A stretch of 64,000 nucleotides of DNA, taken from contig NZ_JH600070.1 of assembly GCF_000245015.1 (NCBI RefSeq), positions 1,568,437 to 1,632,436 of the forward strand, written 5' to 3'. The notes under the pieces are model-generated. The model did no database searches. It worked only from the letters and a program-made list of their open reading frames with translations, and had not been told where the DNA came from. Made by a program: the position numbers and the translations under genes. Below, one piece after another: positions 1-8,953 of the stretch. The stretch is from Beggiatoa alba B18LD. Its GTDB lineage: Bacteria; Pseudomonadota; Gammaproteobacteria; Beggiatoales; Beggiatoaceae. How positions within the stretch are numbered: position 1 is the stretch's first letter; each line of letters opens with the position of its first letter.

Positions 1-15
1 ATAGGAAATTTTTTT

Positions 16-1122
16 ATGTTCAGACCAAAACACTTTTTCAAATATGGTTTAGTCATGCTGGGTTTATTACTCAGTCATGCAACGGTTAGTCAAGCGATGG
101 TAAATAGTTTGCCTGTTGACCTAAGTCTTGAAGCCAATGGGCAAAGCAATCAAATTACCATTACTCCCGATGAACCTTTAACGGTCACTATCAGCGCGAC
201 CGCATTGCCAACTTTCACGGTTTTACAACCGATGGATTGGTGGATTGTCACTAGCACGCCCTTTGGTTTATTTAGTTATGATGGTAATACCAGAGGCTTT
301 GTAGAAGGTCTTGCCTTAGCTGAACAAGTTCCCCTTATTAATGACGGTAAATCTCTCAAGGTTCTCGACCAAGTTCATTTACCATTAGGGAGTTATCGGT
401 TGTATTTTGGGGCAGATTTACAAGCCAATGGGGCGTTGGATACTAGTCTCGGCTATGTTCAGTTGAATGTTGATGTTGTTCCTACTCAAGCGAAAACAAT
501 TCGTTATCTTTCCAACTTTAAGGATGATGTGGATGGCTGGATTGGTGGATTTGCAGATTTACCCGTTGATGCAGACCTAGAAATTTATGAGTTGGCTTTT
601 GGTTATGAAACTTTGCCCGCTGATTTGGAATTATCAGGCAGTGCGCCGATGTTGCAAGGACATAATCGTAGTGATGATTTATTTATGTTCATGAAGCGTG
701 CAGTGTCAGGCTTAAAACCGAATACCAGTTACTATGCCATGTTTACCATTGATGTGGCATCTAATGCGGCAGCAGGTTCTATGGGGATTGGTGGCGCACC
801 CGGAGAGGCGGTTTACTTGAAAGCGGGTGTTTCTATTACTGACCCTCTGTTAATTAATACTGAAGGTTACTGGCAAATCAGTATAGATAAGGGAAATCAA
901 GCTGTTGGTGGTACTAATATGGTTTTGTTGGGTAATGTCGCGGTTGAAACGGAAGAGGATAAGTATAAGGTTAAAACCTTAAGTAATTCTGAGCCGTTTG
1001 AATTTACGACGGATAGTACAGGCATGATTTGGCTTGTTATTGGTTCAGATTCGGGGTTTGAAGGTTTCACCCGTCTTTATTATCCTGATATTAAAGTCAC
1101 TTTTGAAGAAAAGAGTAAATAA
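16..1122 (+). CDS. Secreted protein of unknown function
   Basis: Protein of 368 residues with a Sec signal peptide: basic start, hydrophobic stretch at about 10-22 and a likely cleavage after the SQA at residue 27. The mature part is beta-strand rich with no cysteine and no membrane segment. Residues 30-155 form a strand-rich module ending in a YFGADLQANGALD segment, which I have the impression is a recurrent extracellular module. Residues 175-290 (GFADLPVD, NRSDDLFMFMKR, GIGGAPGEAVYLKAGVS) look like a second domain found in uncharacterised exported proteins. I cannot assign a function. An AGGA sequence about 8 nt before the ATG supports the start. The gene is followed by a strong palindromic terminator. 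Confidence 0.8.
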   Translation: MFRPKHFFKYGLVMLGLLLSHATVSQAMVNSLPVDLSLEANGQSNQITITPDEPLTVTISATALPTFTVLQPMDWWIVTSTPFGLFSYDGNTRGFVEGLALAEQVPLINDGKSLKVLDQVHLPLGSYRLYFGADLQANGALDTSLGYVQLNVDVVPTQAKTIRYLSNFKDDVDGWIGGFADLPVDADLEIYELAFGYETLPADLELSGSAPMLQGHNRSDDLFMFMKRAVSGLKPNTSYYAMFTIDVASNAAAGSMGIGGAPGEAVYLKAGVSITDPLLINTEGYWQISIDKGNQAVGGTNMVLLGNVAVETEEDKYKVKTLSNSEPFEFTTDSTGMIWLVIGSDSGFEGFTRLYYPDIKVTFEEKSK

Positions 1123-1154
1123 CGGGCATTAAGCTGTTATTTTTATGTTGTTCT

Positions 1155-1190
1155 AAACCTGCTAGGTTTTTAAAACCTAGCAGGTTTTTT
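1155..1190 (+). terminator. Rho-independent terminator made from palindrome B
   Basis: Perfect 16-bp stem (1155-1170 with 1172-1187, one base between) followed by a T run. It is the same palindrome, core CTAGGTTTT/AAAACCTAG, that recurs inside the mosaic repeats at 13.8, 22.7, 38.8, 43.8 and 63.5 kb. Here it stands alone, 33 bp after the stop of the secreted protein gene. Confidence 0.75.
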
Positions 1191-1203
1191 GTGTGTGAGT
1201 TTT

Positions 1204-1242
1204 AAACTAAAACGCCCACCACTTGTATAGTAAGTGGTAGGC
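1204..1242 (-). terminator. Terminator of the minus-strand secreted protein gene
   Basis: Stem GCCCACCACTT (1214-1224) with AAGTGGTAGGC (1232-1242), one mismatch, 7-nt loop. Read on the minus strand it is followed by TTTTAGTTT, about 40 nt after the stop codon at 1280. Confidence 0.65.
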
Positions 1243-1279
1243 ATTCGTTATAAAAATTTTTTGATTACAGTAGAGTAGA

Positions 1280-2737
1280 TTAGTCTGTTGCTTCAGAGCT
1301 TAAGTTAGTTAAAACGCCGCTTCTGCTACGAATAGTTGCTTGTACGGAGAACTCTTCCGCTTCAACATCAATGACAAGACGAGCACGACCTGACCATAAG
1401 CCAAAATTACCTTGTAACCAAGAGGCATCGAGCACTCTGACTTCATGTGGTTGTAACGTACCGATGACGATTGAGTCTCCAATTAGATACCCATCTTGGG
1501 CGTACATCGTGCCACGTACAACGGCTGCAAATGAATTGGTGTTGTATAAGCGGATGTAAGCTCTATCTTGGGGGGTTGTCGCATCAGTGGTCAAGACGGC
1601 GGGAATATTTAAGACTCTGAATGTCGCGCCATTTTTCGTGATTTGATGAATATTCATATTGGGATCACCAAAGTCAGGTGTCCAATCATTCTTGGGTGTA
1701 CCACCTAGCGTTACGGTTAATTGGCTGGGCTCGATAGCATCAGTGCCGTTGACTTCTAAGCAGATATTAACCCCCGCAGAAACAGCCGTTGGTGAAATTG
1801 CAAAAGATACGCTGTTACCCGTTGGTACAATTTCAGCAATGGTTGTTCCTAATAGACATTCGTTTGTTAAGCCTGCTGTTACGAGACGAATTTTTGAGGC
1901 ATTAATGAGGGAGTCGCCTTGTACAGTGAGTAACGCCGTTTGTAGGATATGTGGGACAGTCACAAAGGTTGCCGTGTTGCGTAACATACTATTGGTAATT
2001 GCGCCGTCATTACTTCCCTTGTAAGAAACTCGTCCCACAAATGCATTTTGATCATTGACTTCAGTGGTGGAAATAAATTTTTTGGAGCTTTCTTTCACAT
2101 CAATCACGGCATTGGCTGCAACACCTGCCGTATCTACACGAGAAACCGCGAGCGCGGCGGCTTGTTGGAAAGTCACATATCGACCCACATACGCTGTCGT
2201 TTTAACAGCAAAGGCATTTTTGTACTCAACTGTTGCAGAAAAAATCTTGTCTTCTCTGACAGAACCAAGATTGTAATAAGCTGTTTTTGCAGCAGTTGTA
2301 CCACTTAACACCAGTAAACTGCAATAGCCACTGATTGGGCTTATTCTGTAACCTGTTTTTAGGGAGAATGTGGCTCTGGCTGTGTTGGATGACCCTAAGG
2401 AAACTTTTACGGCTGCGGTCATGCCTGCGGTGGTTTTACATAGGAGGCTTGGGGCATTTGAGAAACGGACACCGTTCCTAAGCGCAATTTTAACGAATAA
2501 AGGTGTGCTTGATGTAACGGTATAACTTGGGATGGTTAAAAAGCGAACAACAAGTGTATTGCCTGTGACGTTCCAGTAGTGATTTGCTGCTTCTAAAGGT
2601 TGTTCCATCGCATAAATCGGATAGCCTGTGGATCTAGGCTCGGTCGCTGAACCATAGATAAATGTTTCAGCAGTTGCGACCGTTGGAAGAAGTTTTAAGC
2701 TGGTAGCAACGGCAAGAGAAAGTGTTAGTTTTTTCAT
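1280..2737 (-). CDS. Secreted protein of unknown function
   Basis: I place the start at the internal ATG at 2737 (485 residues) rather than 24 bases upstream, because the Sec signal peptide begins exactly there (MKKLTLSLAVATSLKLLPTVATA, cut near residue 23) and an AAGG lies 9 nt before it. The mature protein is Thr/Ser/Ala/Val rich, strand-forming, with a few cysteines (CKTTAG, GYCSLLVL, TNECLLG, NICLEVNG) that could form disulfides. The last 120 residues (YIRLYNTN, GTLQPHEVRVLDASWLQ, ARLVIDVEAEEFSVQATIRS) resemble a bacterial Ig-like or surface-protein end module. No catalytic motif is visible. It stands as a single transcription unit with its own terminator. Confidence 0.8.
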   Translation of the reverse strand: MKKLTLSLAVATSLKLLPTVATAETFIYGSATEPRSTGYPIYAMEQPLEAANHYWNVTGNTLVVRFLTIPSYTVTSSTPLFVKIALRNGVRFSNAPSLLCKTTAGMTAAVKVSLGSSNTARATFSLKTGYRISPISGYCSLLVLSGTTAAKTAYYNLGSVREDKIFSATVEYKNAFAVKTTAYVGRYVTFQQAAALAVSRVDTAGVAANAVIDVKESSKKFISTTEVNDQNAFVGRVSYKGSNDGAITNSMLRNTATFVTVPHILQTALLTVQGDSLINASKIRLVTAGLTNECLLGTTIAEIVPTGNSVSFAISPTAVSAGVNICLEVNGTDAIEPSQLTVTLGGTPKNDWTPDFGDPNMNIHQITKNGATFRVLNIPAVLTTDATTPQDRAYIRLYNTNSFAAVVRGTMYAQDGYLIGDSIVIGTLQPHEVRVLDASWLQGNFGLWSGRARLVIDVEAEEFSVQATIRSRSGVLTNLSSEATD

Positions 2738-3000
2738 GTTGTGAAACCTTAAATTCATCAAGTACGTAAATATAGACAGGGCAGATTATTTTTTGTATTG
2801 AATAAACAATCCTTTTTTATAACCAATCTAACTTGGTATCAAACACTTAAATCTAACCCATTTGAGTAAAATATTAGGATAAAGATATCTATAAAATAAA
2901 TAACTTAACCGCCAATTTTACACCTATCTCTTTATATATATTGATAATATGTTGTATTTTCTATAAAAGCGTTTTTCATCATAACATAATCTCGTTGTTT

Positions 3001-5850
3001 CTATCCACAAAACCAGCGTCTAACCATTTCTACTTGAAAACGATAGCCTTTTCCTAACGGTTCAAGGAGTTCCCGTTGTAAGAGATTTTGTAGTGCAGGG
3101 GTAAATACTTCCAATGTATAGGGTTTTGCTAATTCTTCCGTGGTTAAAATAGCCCCTTCTCCACACTCAGCGAGTCGATGTAATATTTCTGCACCGATAT
3201 GGCTGACTTGATTATTTTCTATATCTGCAAAAAAGAAACGCCCATGTTGTAATGCAGAGGGAATTGCCGCGTCGACATTTTCTAAAGTGGCTAAACGTCT
3301 TTCATGAATGTGTTGGCGATTTTTTAAGGTCACAATTTCCGCACATAGGAGTTGTATTAGCGCAGGATGACAACGGGTTACTTCCATCACACGTTGGCTT
3401 GCATTGTATTCGTAACGTAATGCAAAGCCTTGTACTGGTTGTTCAATGAGTTTTAGGGCTTCACTGGCTTGTAAATAACTTAAGTGCACAATTCGAACAT
3501 TAATTAAATAACTTGCCCAGCGTTCAAATTCATCTATCGTGTGTGAGCCTGATAGTAGGAGCTTGAAGCGTGGTCGATGTTGGATGATGTGGCGGAACAT
3601 GCCTAATACAGAGGCTTCATCTAATAAATTTTTTGCAAATACATGTTCTAACGCGCTGAATTCATCTAAGGTTAATAAAATAGTTTGTTGTGATTCTAGG
3701 CTTTGTTCTATGGTGTCTAGCCATTCATCAAAATAAGTAAATGGGTCATCGCGTAAGATTTCGCGGTTTAGTGCGGGTAGCTGAATTTCACGATGCCGCT
3801 TTGCAGAACTCAGCATTGCTCGACTGATATTGTATAAAAAGCCTTCGTAATTTTTTGCGAGTGAAGCAGGCCCTTGTAAATCTACAAATAATGGAATAAT
3901 TGTGCTGGGTAGTAATCGCCCTAAGTTATTTAATAGTGATGTTTTTCCTGTACGGCGTTGTCCGTAAAGCAATAAAGGCGGGCAACGATTGTCAAGGAGT
4001 AAACGTTCTATTTGTTCGCTGACATCTCCCCGACCAACAAAGATTTCTTGATGTTCTGTTAAGGGAATACCAATAATGTACGGATTGCTAATCTCTTGCC
4101 GACTTTCAACGGCTTCGCCTAAAGCACGCCCATAATCAGAAAGTTGTTGCCGCCATTGTTCTGCAATTGGGCGAAAACGAAGCGCGTAAGGTTCTGTAGA
4201 ACGGGTTAATTCGCGTAATAAACCATCTAAGCGTTCTTCAACGGCATCTAAGGCTAGACGTTGATTATAGGTGCTTTCTTGTAATAAAGCGGCTTCTGTA
4301 TCGCGGCTAATTCGGCTTAAACTACGTAGTAGGGCACTGACAGGGCTGGATAATTCGCCCGCTGCTAAATGTTTATGTGCTTTACTAATAGCGGCAACGG
4401 TTTGACATTGTTCTAATCGACGTGCATCTAGCTCGATTTGTGCTTCTTGTGCTGCCCATTTCTGTGGGGTTTGACTCAGTGCATAAATAGCCTGCTCAGT
4501 TTCAGCAGGTTTACGCTCGGCTAACATCACTAAATAGCTTTCTAAGCCATAGAGTGGTAAGCGTTGTCGTTCATCCCAAAATGCAGAATGTAGTGGCAGT
4601 AAACTGGGCGCATCAGGCGCACGTAATTCTTCTAAGCGGTATAAAATTAAGTTCCAAGCAGATACAAATGGATAAATTAATAAAGAAATCCAAGCGGGAA
4701 AACTAATGCCGATTAAAAATGCCAGTAGTAAGAAGCGTAATGTCAATTCTAATGATTGCGTTTTTAATATTACTACGAAGGCAATATACATGCCTGCACT
4801 GCTAAAAATTCCCGCAACTAAGCCAGCCCACGGATTTGCAATTCGTTTTGCTAATGCATAAGGAAAGGCAAATAGGAGTGTATAAAGTAGTCCATTTTCT
4901 ATACCGTCATGAACGCCTTTAATTATTAAAGATAAGCTGTTTTGGTCTTCAAATTGATTCAATGGTAGTGTGCTGAGAATCAGCAGGGTGCTCACTAAAA
5001 AGCCTAAGAGTAGCCCTTGCCCAATGCGTAACGTTTGTAGTATCCAAATGAGAAAAATTGCGATACCAAACATAAGACTAATTAAACTGTCATAGACGAA
5101 ACTAAACACGCCTCCATTTTCAAGTAGTTTCGCCGCTCCCTGTGCCAATGTGCTAATAAATTGAATAATAAAATAAATCGCACCACTGCTGATAATAACG
5201 CCAATGACAACGCTACCGATTTGTCGTTGTTGTGAATGGCGATAAGGGGTTATCGTGATGTTTTGCATAATGCTTGCGGCAAGGCTTGCCGTAAACACGG
5301 CTAATAATATCGTCATCCATGCTTGTAATGTCCCTTGTGGGATTTGAATACTTTCTTCACTGACGTTGAGCATGACAACAATTGCAATATTTTCCGCCAT
5401 GCTAAACACGGTTTCGTTGTATAAACCAACCGTTAAACTTAGGGCGATACCGCCAATAATGCCAATCGTGATGCCGAAAATAACGGAGACGCTTAAACTA
5501 CCGATTAAACCGCCAATGAGGGTGAAAAAGTAGGCGTAAGCACCGCTTAAAAAGAGTGCATCTGTTGTATTTGTAAATAAGCTAACCATGCTAATGGTGA
5601 TTAAACTCACCCAGATTGCCCAGATAACATGCCCTGCTAATAACAATTGCCATAAATGGGTAGATTGCCAGTGTATTGTCTGTAAATCACTGAGTGCGAA
5701 ATCAGGGGGCAGATTAGGGCTAATATCTTGTAGATAACGTCGCCATCCTGTCGGTTTAAACAATAACCAGCCTAATAATGAAAAACTCAGTAAGCAACTT
5801 TGTAGTAAGAAATGTCGGAAGCGCGGGCGCGATTGAGCGGAAACATTCAT
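3001..5850 (-). CDS. Polytopic membrane protein with C-terminal STAND/ORC-like P-loop NTPase
   Basis: Protein of 949 residues. Residues 12-400 hold about ten hydrophobic segments forming a Gly-rich membrane domain. Residues 430-580 are helical and charged, probably a cytoplasmic linker. The NTPase follows: an entry motif at 589-607 (NPYIIGIPLTEHQEIFVGR), Walker A GQRRTGKTS at 630-638, Walker B ILLTLDEF at 724-731, a sensor-like LLLSGSH at 765-771 and a winged-helix-like end at about 880-949. The entry motif and P-loop layout match the next gene upstream, so the two probably descend from one NTPase family. STAND-type NTPases act as ligand-triggered switches in signalling or defence; which applies here cannot be told from sequence. 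A hairpin separates it from the upstream gene, so it may have its own promoter. Confidence 0.8.
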   Translation of the reverse strand: MNVSAQSRPRFRHFLLQSCLLSFSLLGWLLFKPTGWRRYLQDISPNLPPDFALSDLQTIHWQSTHLWQLLLAGHVIWAIWVSLITISMVSLFTNTTDALFLSGAYAYFFTLIGGLIGSLSVSVIFGITIGIIGGIALSLTVGLYNETVFSMAENIAIVVMLNVSEESIQIPQGTLQAWMTILLAVFTASLAASIMQNITITPYRHSQQRQIGSVVIGVIISSGAIYFIIQFISTLAQGAAKLLENGGVFSFVYDSLISLMFGIAIFLIWILQTLRIGQGLLLGFLVSTLLILSTLPLNQFEDQNSLSLIIKGVHDGIENGLLYTLLFAFPYALAKRIANPWAGLVAGIFSSAGMYIAFVVILKTQSLELTLRFLLLAFLIGISFPAWISLLIYPFVSAWNLILYRLEELRAPDAPSLLPLHSAFWDERQRLPLYGLESYLVMLAERKPAETEQAIYALSQTPQKWAAQEAQIELDARRLEQCQTVAAISKAHKHLAAGELSSPVSALLRSLSRISRDTEAALLQESTYNQRLALDAVEERLDGLLRELTRSTEPYALRFRPIAEQWRQQLSDYGRALGEAVESRQEISNPYIIGIPLTEHQEIFVGRGDVSEQIERLLLDNRCPPLLLYGQRRTGKTSLLNNLGRLLPSTIIPLFVDLQGPASLAKNYEGFLYNISRAMLSSAKRHREIQLPALNREILRDDPFTYFDEWLDTIEQSLESQQTILLTLDEFSALEHVFAKNLLDEASVLGMFRHIIQHRPRFKLLLSGSHTIDEFERWASYLINVRIVHLSYLQASEALKLIEQPVQGFALRYEYNASQRVMEVTRCHPALIQLLCAEIVTLKNRQHIHERRLATLENVDAAIPSALQHGRFFFADIENNQVSHIGAEILHRLAECGEGAILTTEELAKPYTLEVFTPALQNLLQRELLEPLGKGYRFQVEMVRRWFCG

Positions 5851-5890
5851 GCGGAATGGTCAATGTATGCAGTCAGAGGGGAACATTGAA

Positions 5891-5936
5891 AGATAAAAGG
5901 CTGTGACAGCCTTTGCACTGTCGCAACCTTTTATCT
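5891..5936 (-). terminator. Hairpin between the two NTPase genes
   Basis: Inverted repeat 5891-5909 with 5918-5936 (outer arm AGATAAAAGG/CCTTTTATCT), an 8-nt loop and small mismatches, starting 2 bases after the stop codon at 5939. A weak T run follows on the minus strand. It probably ends transcription of the helix-turn-helix NTPase gene or attenuates read-through into the membrane NTPase gene. Confidence 0.55.
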
Positions 5937-5938
5937 AT

Positions 5939-7129
5939 TTATGATATGTCTTGTGTTAATAGATAACGATAAGAATTCATGCGTTTTAAGCCTTCAACCT
6001 GCCATGCAAGTCCTGTTTGATTTTCTTGCAAAGCGGTTAAACGGGCATGACAAAGAATCTGCAACAGGGCAGGCCATAAACCACTTTCAGCCATAATCCA
6101 CGCGGTATCTGCTTCAGAAAAAGGAATGGGTGAGCTTTGAATCAATGCCAAGGCTTCTGTTTCTGTTAACGCGCCTAAATTCAGAACATGCCCAAAAATA
6201 TTAAAGAATGGCGATGGTTTACTATTATCCATTGCCATTTCTTCAGGGGCTTGATGGGCGGTTAATAAAAATCCGAGTTTACCGTTTGTATGATTACTGC
6301 CTAATGAACGTAATCCCCACCAAAATTGCTCATCTAAATCTGTTGCGGCTAACCCTGCATTAATTTCATCTAACAAGATAATGGTTGGAATTGTTAGATA
6401 TTGATCAATAATTTCCATAAAGCTGATTAAATCGCAAGGTTCTGGTACAGGCATATTCATTTCAACCAATAAATGCCGTAACAGACTTTCTTGATAGCAC
6501 ATACGTGGGTCTTGAAAATCAACAAAAATCCATTGATAACCCGGTAATAGCCAATCATTACGTTGTCCTGTGCGTAGCTGGTCGGCTGGGGTGTCAATAA
6601 TGCGACGTAAATAATGCAGTAAAGACGTTTTACCACTGCGCTTTAAACCAACAACGGCAATATGTTGAAGGGGCGTACATTTCCAAACATCGAAAATTCG
6701 TTTTAATACATACTCACGCCCAAAAAATTGACGAGGTTCTGTAATAGGGGGGCCAATAATAAAAGGACTGCGTTGTATTGCACCCAGATTAAAAGAAAGT
6801 GAAGGTGTTGCCATGCGATAACGTGTCCCATGCTCAAGCGGAAAACCTGCCGCTGTTAAGAGGGTATTGCGTTCTTCAGCGTTTAAATTGAGATATGTTG
6901 CACAACGAATAACATCCGCCCGTTGACGTGGACGGCTAACAGTACCATTTAACCAACGGGTTAAAGTTCCCCGCCGAATATTTAATGCTTCCGCAAAAGT
7001 TGCTTCATTGATATTGCACCGTTTTAAATAAGACTTTAATAGCACTGCAAAGGCTTGCGGTGCGACTTGTAAGGCTAGGTGCTGGGTCTTTTTTACCGCT
7101 GAAAGTGAATTTGCCATATGAATCTTCAT
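5939..7129 (-). CDS. Helix-turn-helix protein with P-loop NTPase domain
   Basis: Protein of 396 residues. Residues 35-75 are an XRE-like helix-turn-helix (NEATFAEALNIRRGTLTRWL), followed by a short helical part and an AAA/ORC-like NTPase: entry motif 122-138 (PFIIGPPITEPRQFFGR), Walker A GLKRSGKTS at 161-169, Walker B IILLDEI at 250-256, sensor-like LLTAHQ at 288-293. The entry motif is nearly that of the membrane NTPase downstream. The DNA-binding head suggests an NTP-gated regulator. It is divergent from the secreted protein at 7306, with 176 bp between the start codons. The start could also be the ATG at 7117, since AAGG lies only 2 nt before the first ATG. Confidence 0.8.
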   Translation of the reverse strand: MKIHMANSLSAVKKTQHLALQVAPQAFAVLLKSYLKRCNINEATFAEALNIRRGTLTRWLNGTVSRPRQRADVIRCATYLNLNAEERNTLLTAAGFPLEHGTRYRMATPSLSFNLGAIQRSPFIIGPPITEPRQFFGREYVLKRIFDVWKCTPLQHIAVVGLKRSGKTSLLHYLRRIIDTPADQLRTGQRNDWLLPGYQWIFVDFQDPRMCYQESLLRHLLVEMNMPVPEPCDLISFMEIIDQYLTIPTIILLDEINAGLAATDLDEQFWWGLRSLGSNHTNGKLGFLLTAHQAPEEMAMDNSKPSPFFNIFGHVLNLGALTETEALALIQSSPIPFSEADTAWIMAESGLWPALLQILCHARLTALQENQTGLAWQVEGLKRMNSYRYLLTQDIS

Positions 7130-7305
7130 TCCTTGTAAAGACTCGCTTTACAGTGAATGTGTAAAAACACCTCTGTCAGGTTTTTAGGTAGATATTTTGC
7201 TAAACTTGAGGATAAAACAAGGCATTCATTCTTAAAATTGAATCACTCAGTTTAAATGAAGATTAATGAATCCCTTTTATTAGTCTATTTAAGGAGTTAG
7301 TGTTT

Positions 7306-8061
7306 ATGAAAAAATTTATTTGTGTATTATTAGTCTTTTGGTTAAATAGTGTATATGCCGTTAATGACGATATGGTTGTTATCCGTTCTAATTCTCCTTT
7401 ATTTACGATAGGACAATTATTGTCATCTACGACGGCAGTAATGCTCCCTCAAGGGGCAGAAATTACCCTTGTTTTTGCAGATGGTCAAAGTACTACTTTA
7501 CAAGGGGCATTCCAAGGACTAGTGCAAAAACCACGCCTTTCATCAGTAAAAACAGCGAATACATCCAGCGAAGAGACCCCAACGGTCACAAATCATGAGA
7601 ATATAGCGGTCGCGTTGGCGGGAATTTTGCACAGCAGTGAGCTATCCACCCCATTAACACGAAGTCCGCAGGAGTCCCCCGCTGATTTATGGTTAGTTGA
7701 TATTAGCACGAAAAAACGTCATTACTGTGTTGCTAATCCTGAACAGCTTTCTCTCTGGCGACCTGAAACGGATAGTCGTTTAGCAGGCGATTTATTAATT
7801 AAACACAAATCATCAGGACAACAAGCAGAAGTCGTGTGGCCTGCCAATCGCACCACTATCCAATGGCCACATAATTTACCCGTTGTTTATGGGGATACTT
7901 ACACAGTGGAATTGAGCAGTCGACATGGCAGTTCTACCTTTAAAATGCTGGTATTGTATCAACTCCCTGATAATTTACCCACTGTCTCACACAAAGTGGT
8001 CTGGATGGTGGGAAAAGGATGTATTCCTCAAGCCAACATGTTAATGGCGAGTTTACGATAA
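7306..8061 (+). CDS. Secreted protein with FecR-like N-terminus and two-Cys WP/KGC domain
   Basis: The start is the ATG at 7306 (251 residues): AAGGAG at 7291-7296 is 9 nt upstream, and the signal peptide (MKKFICVLLVFWLNSVYA) begins there; a GTG two codons earlier is too close to the site. Residues about 22-70 (SPLFTIGQLL, LPQGAEITLVFADGQSTTLQGAF) resemble the strand pattern of FecR-type domains. The C-terminal 120 residues carry CVANPEQLSLWR, EVVWP, TTIQWP, LPDNLP and KGCIPQANML, which match position by position the C-terminal domain of the secreted protein at 60257. The two conserved cysteines may form a disulfide. The function is unknown; divergence from the HTH-NTPase gene suggests possible co-regulation. 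Confidence 0.8.
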   Translation: MKKFICVLLVFWLNSVYAVNDDMVVIRSNSPLFTIGQLLSSTTAVMLPQGAEITLVFADGQSTTLQGAFQGLVQKPRLSSVKTANTSSEETPTVTNHENIAVALAGILHSSELSTPLTRSPQESPADLWLVDISTKKRHYCVANPEQLSLWRPETDSRLAGDLLIKHKSSGQQAEVVWPANRTTIQWPHNLPVVYGDTYTVELSSRHGSSTFKMLVLYQLPDNLPTVSHKVVWMVGKGCIPQANMLMASLR

Positions 8062-8107
8062 AAAAAGTATGGTAGAACCCTATATTTTATTATTTTAGGG
8101 GATACAG

Positions 8108-8182
8108 AAGGGTTGTAACGGTTGTATCACGCTGTTAAAGGTTTAACCGTGTTTTACGATTCCATAAACCGTTGCAACCCTT
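8108..8182. other. Long inverted repeat with nested hairpin
   Basis: The arm at 8108-8123 (AAGGGTTGTAACGGTT) pairs with 8167-8182 (AACCGTTGCAACCCTT), with one wobble position. The 43-nt interior contains a second short palindrome GTTAAAGGTTTAAC. The outer right arm is followed by TAATTTTTTT, so it could terminate the preceding plus-strand gene, though the long loop is unusual for a simple terminator. Confidence 0.5.
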
Positions 8183-8271
8183 AATTTTTTTGTAATAATC
8201 ATTTTTTTATAAAATCAATAAGAATATTATTCACTTTCTATCTTCAACGATACAGCGACACTCACGATTAT

Positions 8272-8799
8272 ATGGAAAAAATAATTTTTACTGGACCTAT
8301 GGGCGCAGGTAAAACAACAGCTATCAGCTCAATTAGTGAAGTACCGCCAATTTCTACAGATGTCCGTTGTTCTGATAATGAAGGACAGGCACGCAAAGAA
8401 ACGACGACGGTCGCAATGGATTATGGTTATTTCACCTTAGATGATGGTCAACGTGTCCATTTATATGGCACACCCGGACAACAACGCTTTGATTATATGT
8501 GGACAATTTTAGCACAAGGGGGAATTGGTTTAGTGCTACTATTAGACAATGCTCGCCCAGACCCGCTCGCTGACTTAGAATTTTACCTTGATTCCTTTAA
8601 AGACTTTATCAATCAAACGGGGGCAGTCATTGGTATTACCCGTATGGACGTGTCTAACCACGTTAGTTTAGACGACTATAGAAATAAACTAATGAGCAGA
8701 AACCAAATTTTTCCATTGTTCGAAATTGATGCACGTCAGGCAAATGATGTAAAAATATTAGTTCATGCTTTATTAGCTATTTTACAAGCACAAATGTGA
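8272..8799 (+). CDS. Small Ras-like GTPase (SRPRB/COG2229-type), first of two
   Basis: Protein of 175 residues, a single G domain. G1 GPMGAGKT is at 8-15, switch threonines TTT at 45-47, G3 GTPGQ at 66-70 in place of the usual DxxG, and G4 is TRMD at 123-126 with Arg where Lys is canonical. This pattern is typical of the bacterial GTPases that pair with Roadblock proteins, as in MglA/MglB of Myxococcus, although this is the COG2229-like branch and not MglA itself. It heads a cluster with a second, very similar GTPase at 10030 and a Roadblock protein at 10620. No clear ribosome binding site lies before the ATG. Confidence 0.88.
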   Translation: MEKIIFTGPMGAGKTTAISSISEVPPISTDVRCSDNEGQARKETTTVAMDYGYFTLDDGQRVHLYGTPGQQRFDYMWTILAQGGIGLVLLLDNARPDPLADLEFYLDSFKDFINQTGAVIGITRMDVSNHVSLDDYRNKLMSRNQIFPLFEIDARQANDVKILVHALLAILQAQM

Positions 8800-8871
8800 T
8801 AAAAGCAGTATGATACACACACTTGATTCCACCCAATCACAAATACAACTTTGGATTCAATGGTATAAATT

Positions 8872-8952
8872 ATGCTAAATTGGCAGAGAAACATTTTAAC
8901 GCACGTAGTTTTTACGTGGTTTGTTATTGGTGCGATTAGTCGTTTAATGTGA
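8872..8952 (+). CDS. Possible 26-residue membrane micropeptide
   Basis: Short ORF from an ATG at 8872 whose stop ends one base before the ATG of the next gene. The peptide is amphipathic to hydrophobic (HVVFTWFVIGAISRLM). The tight junction suggests translational coupling, but there is no clear ribosome binding site and nothing to show that it is translated. Confidence 0.25.
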   Translation: MLNWQRNILTHVVFTWFVIGAISRLM

Positions 8953-8953
8953 T

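Noticed and set aside
1659-2024. Plus-strand ORF of 121 codons
   Set aside because: Complement of the secreted protein gene 1280-2737; no ribosome binding site.
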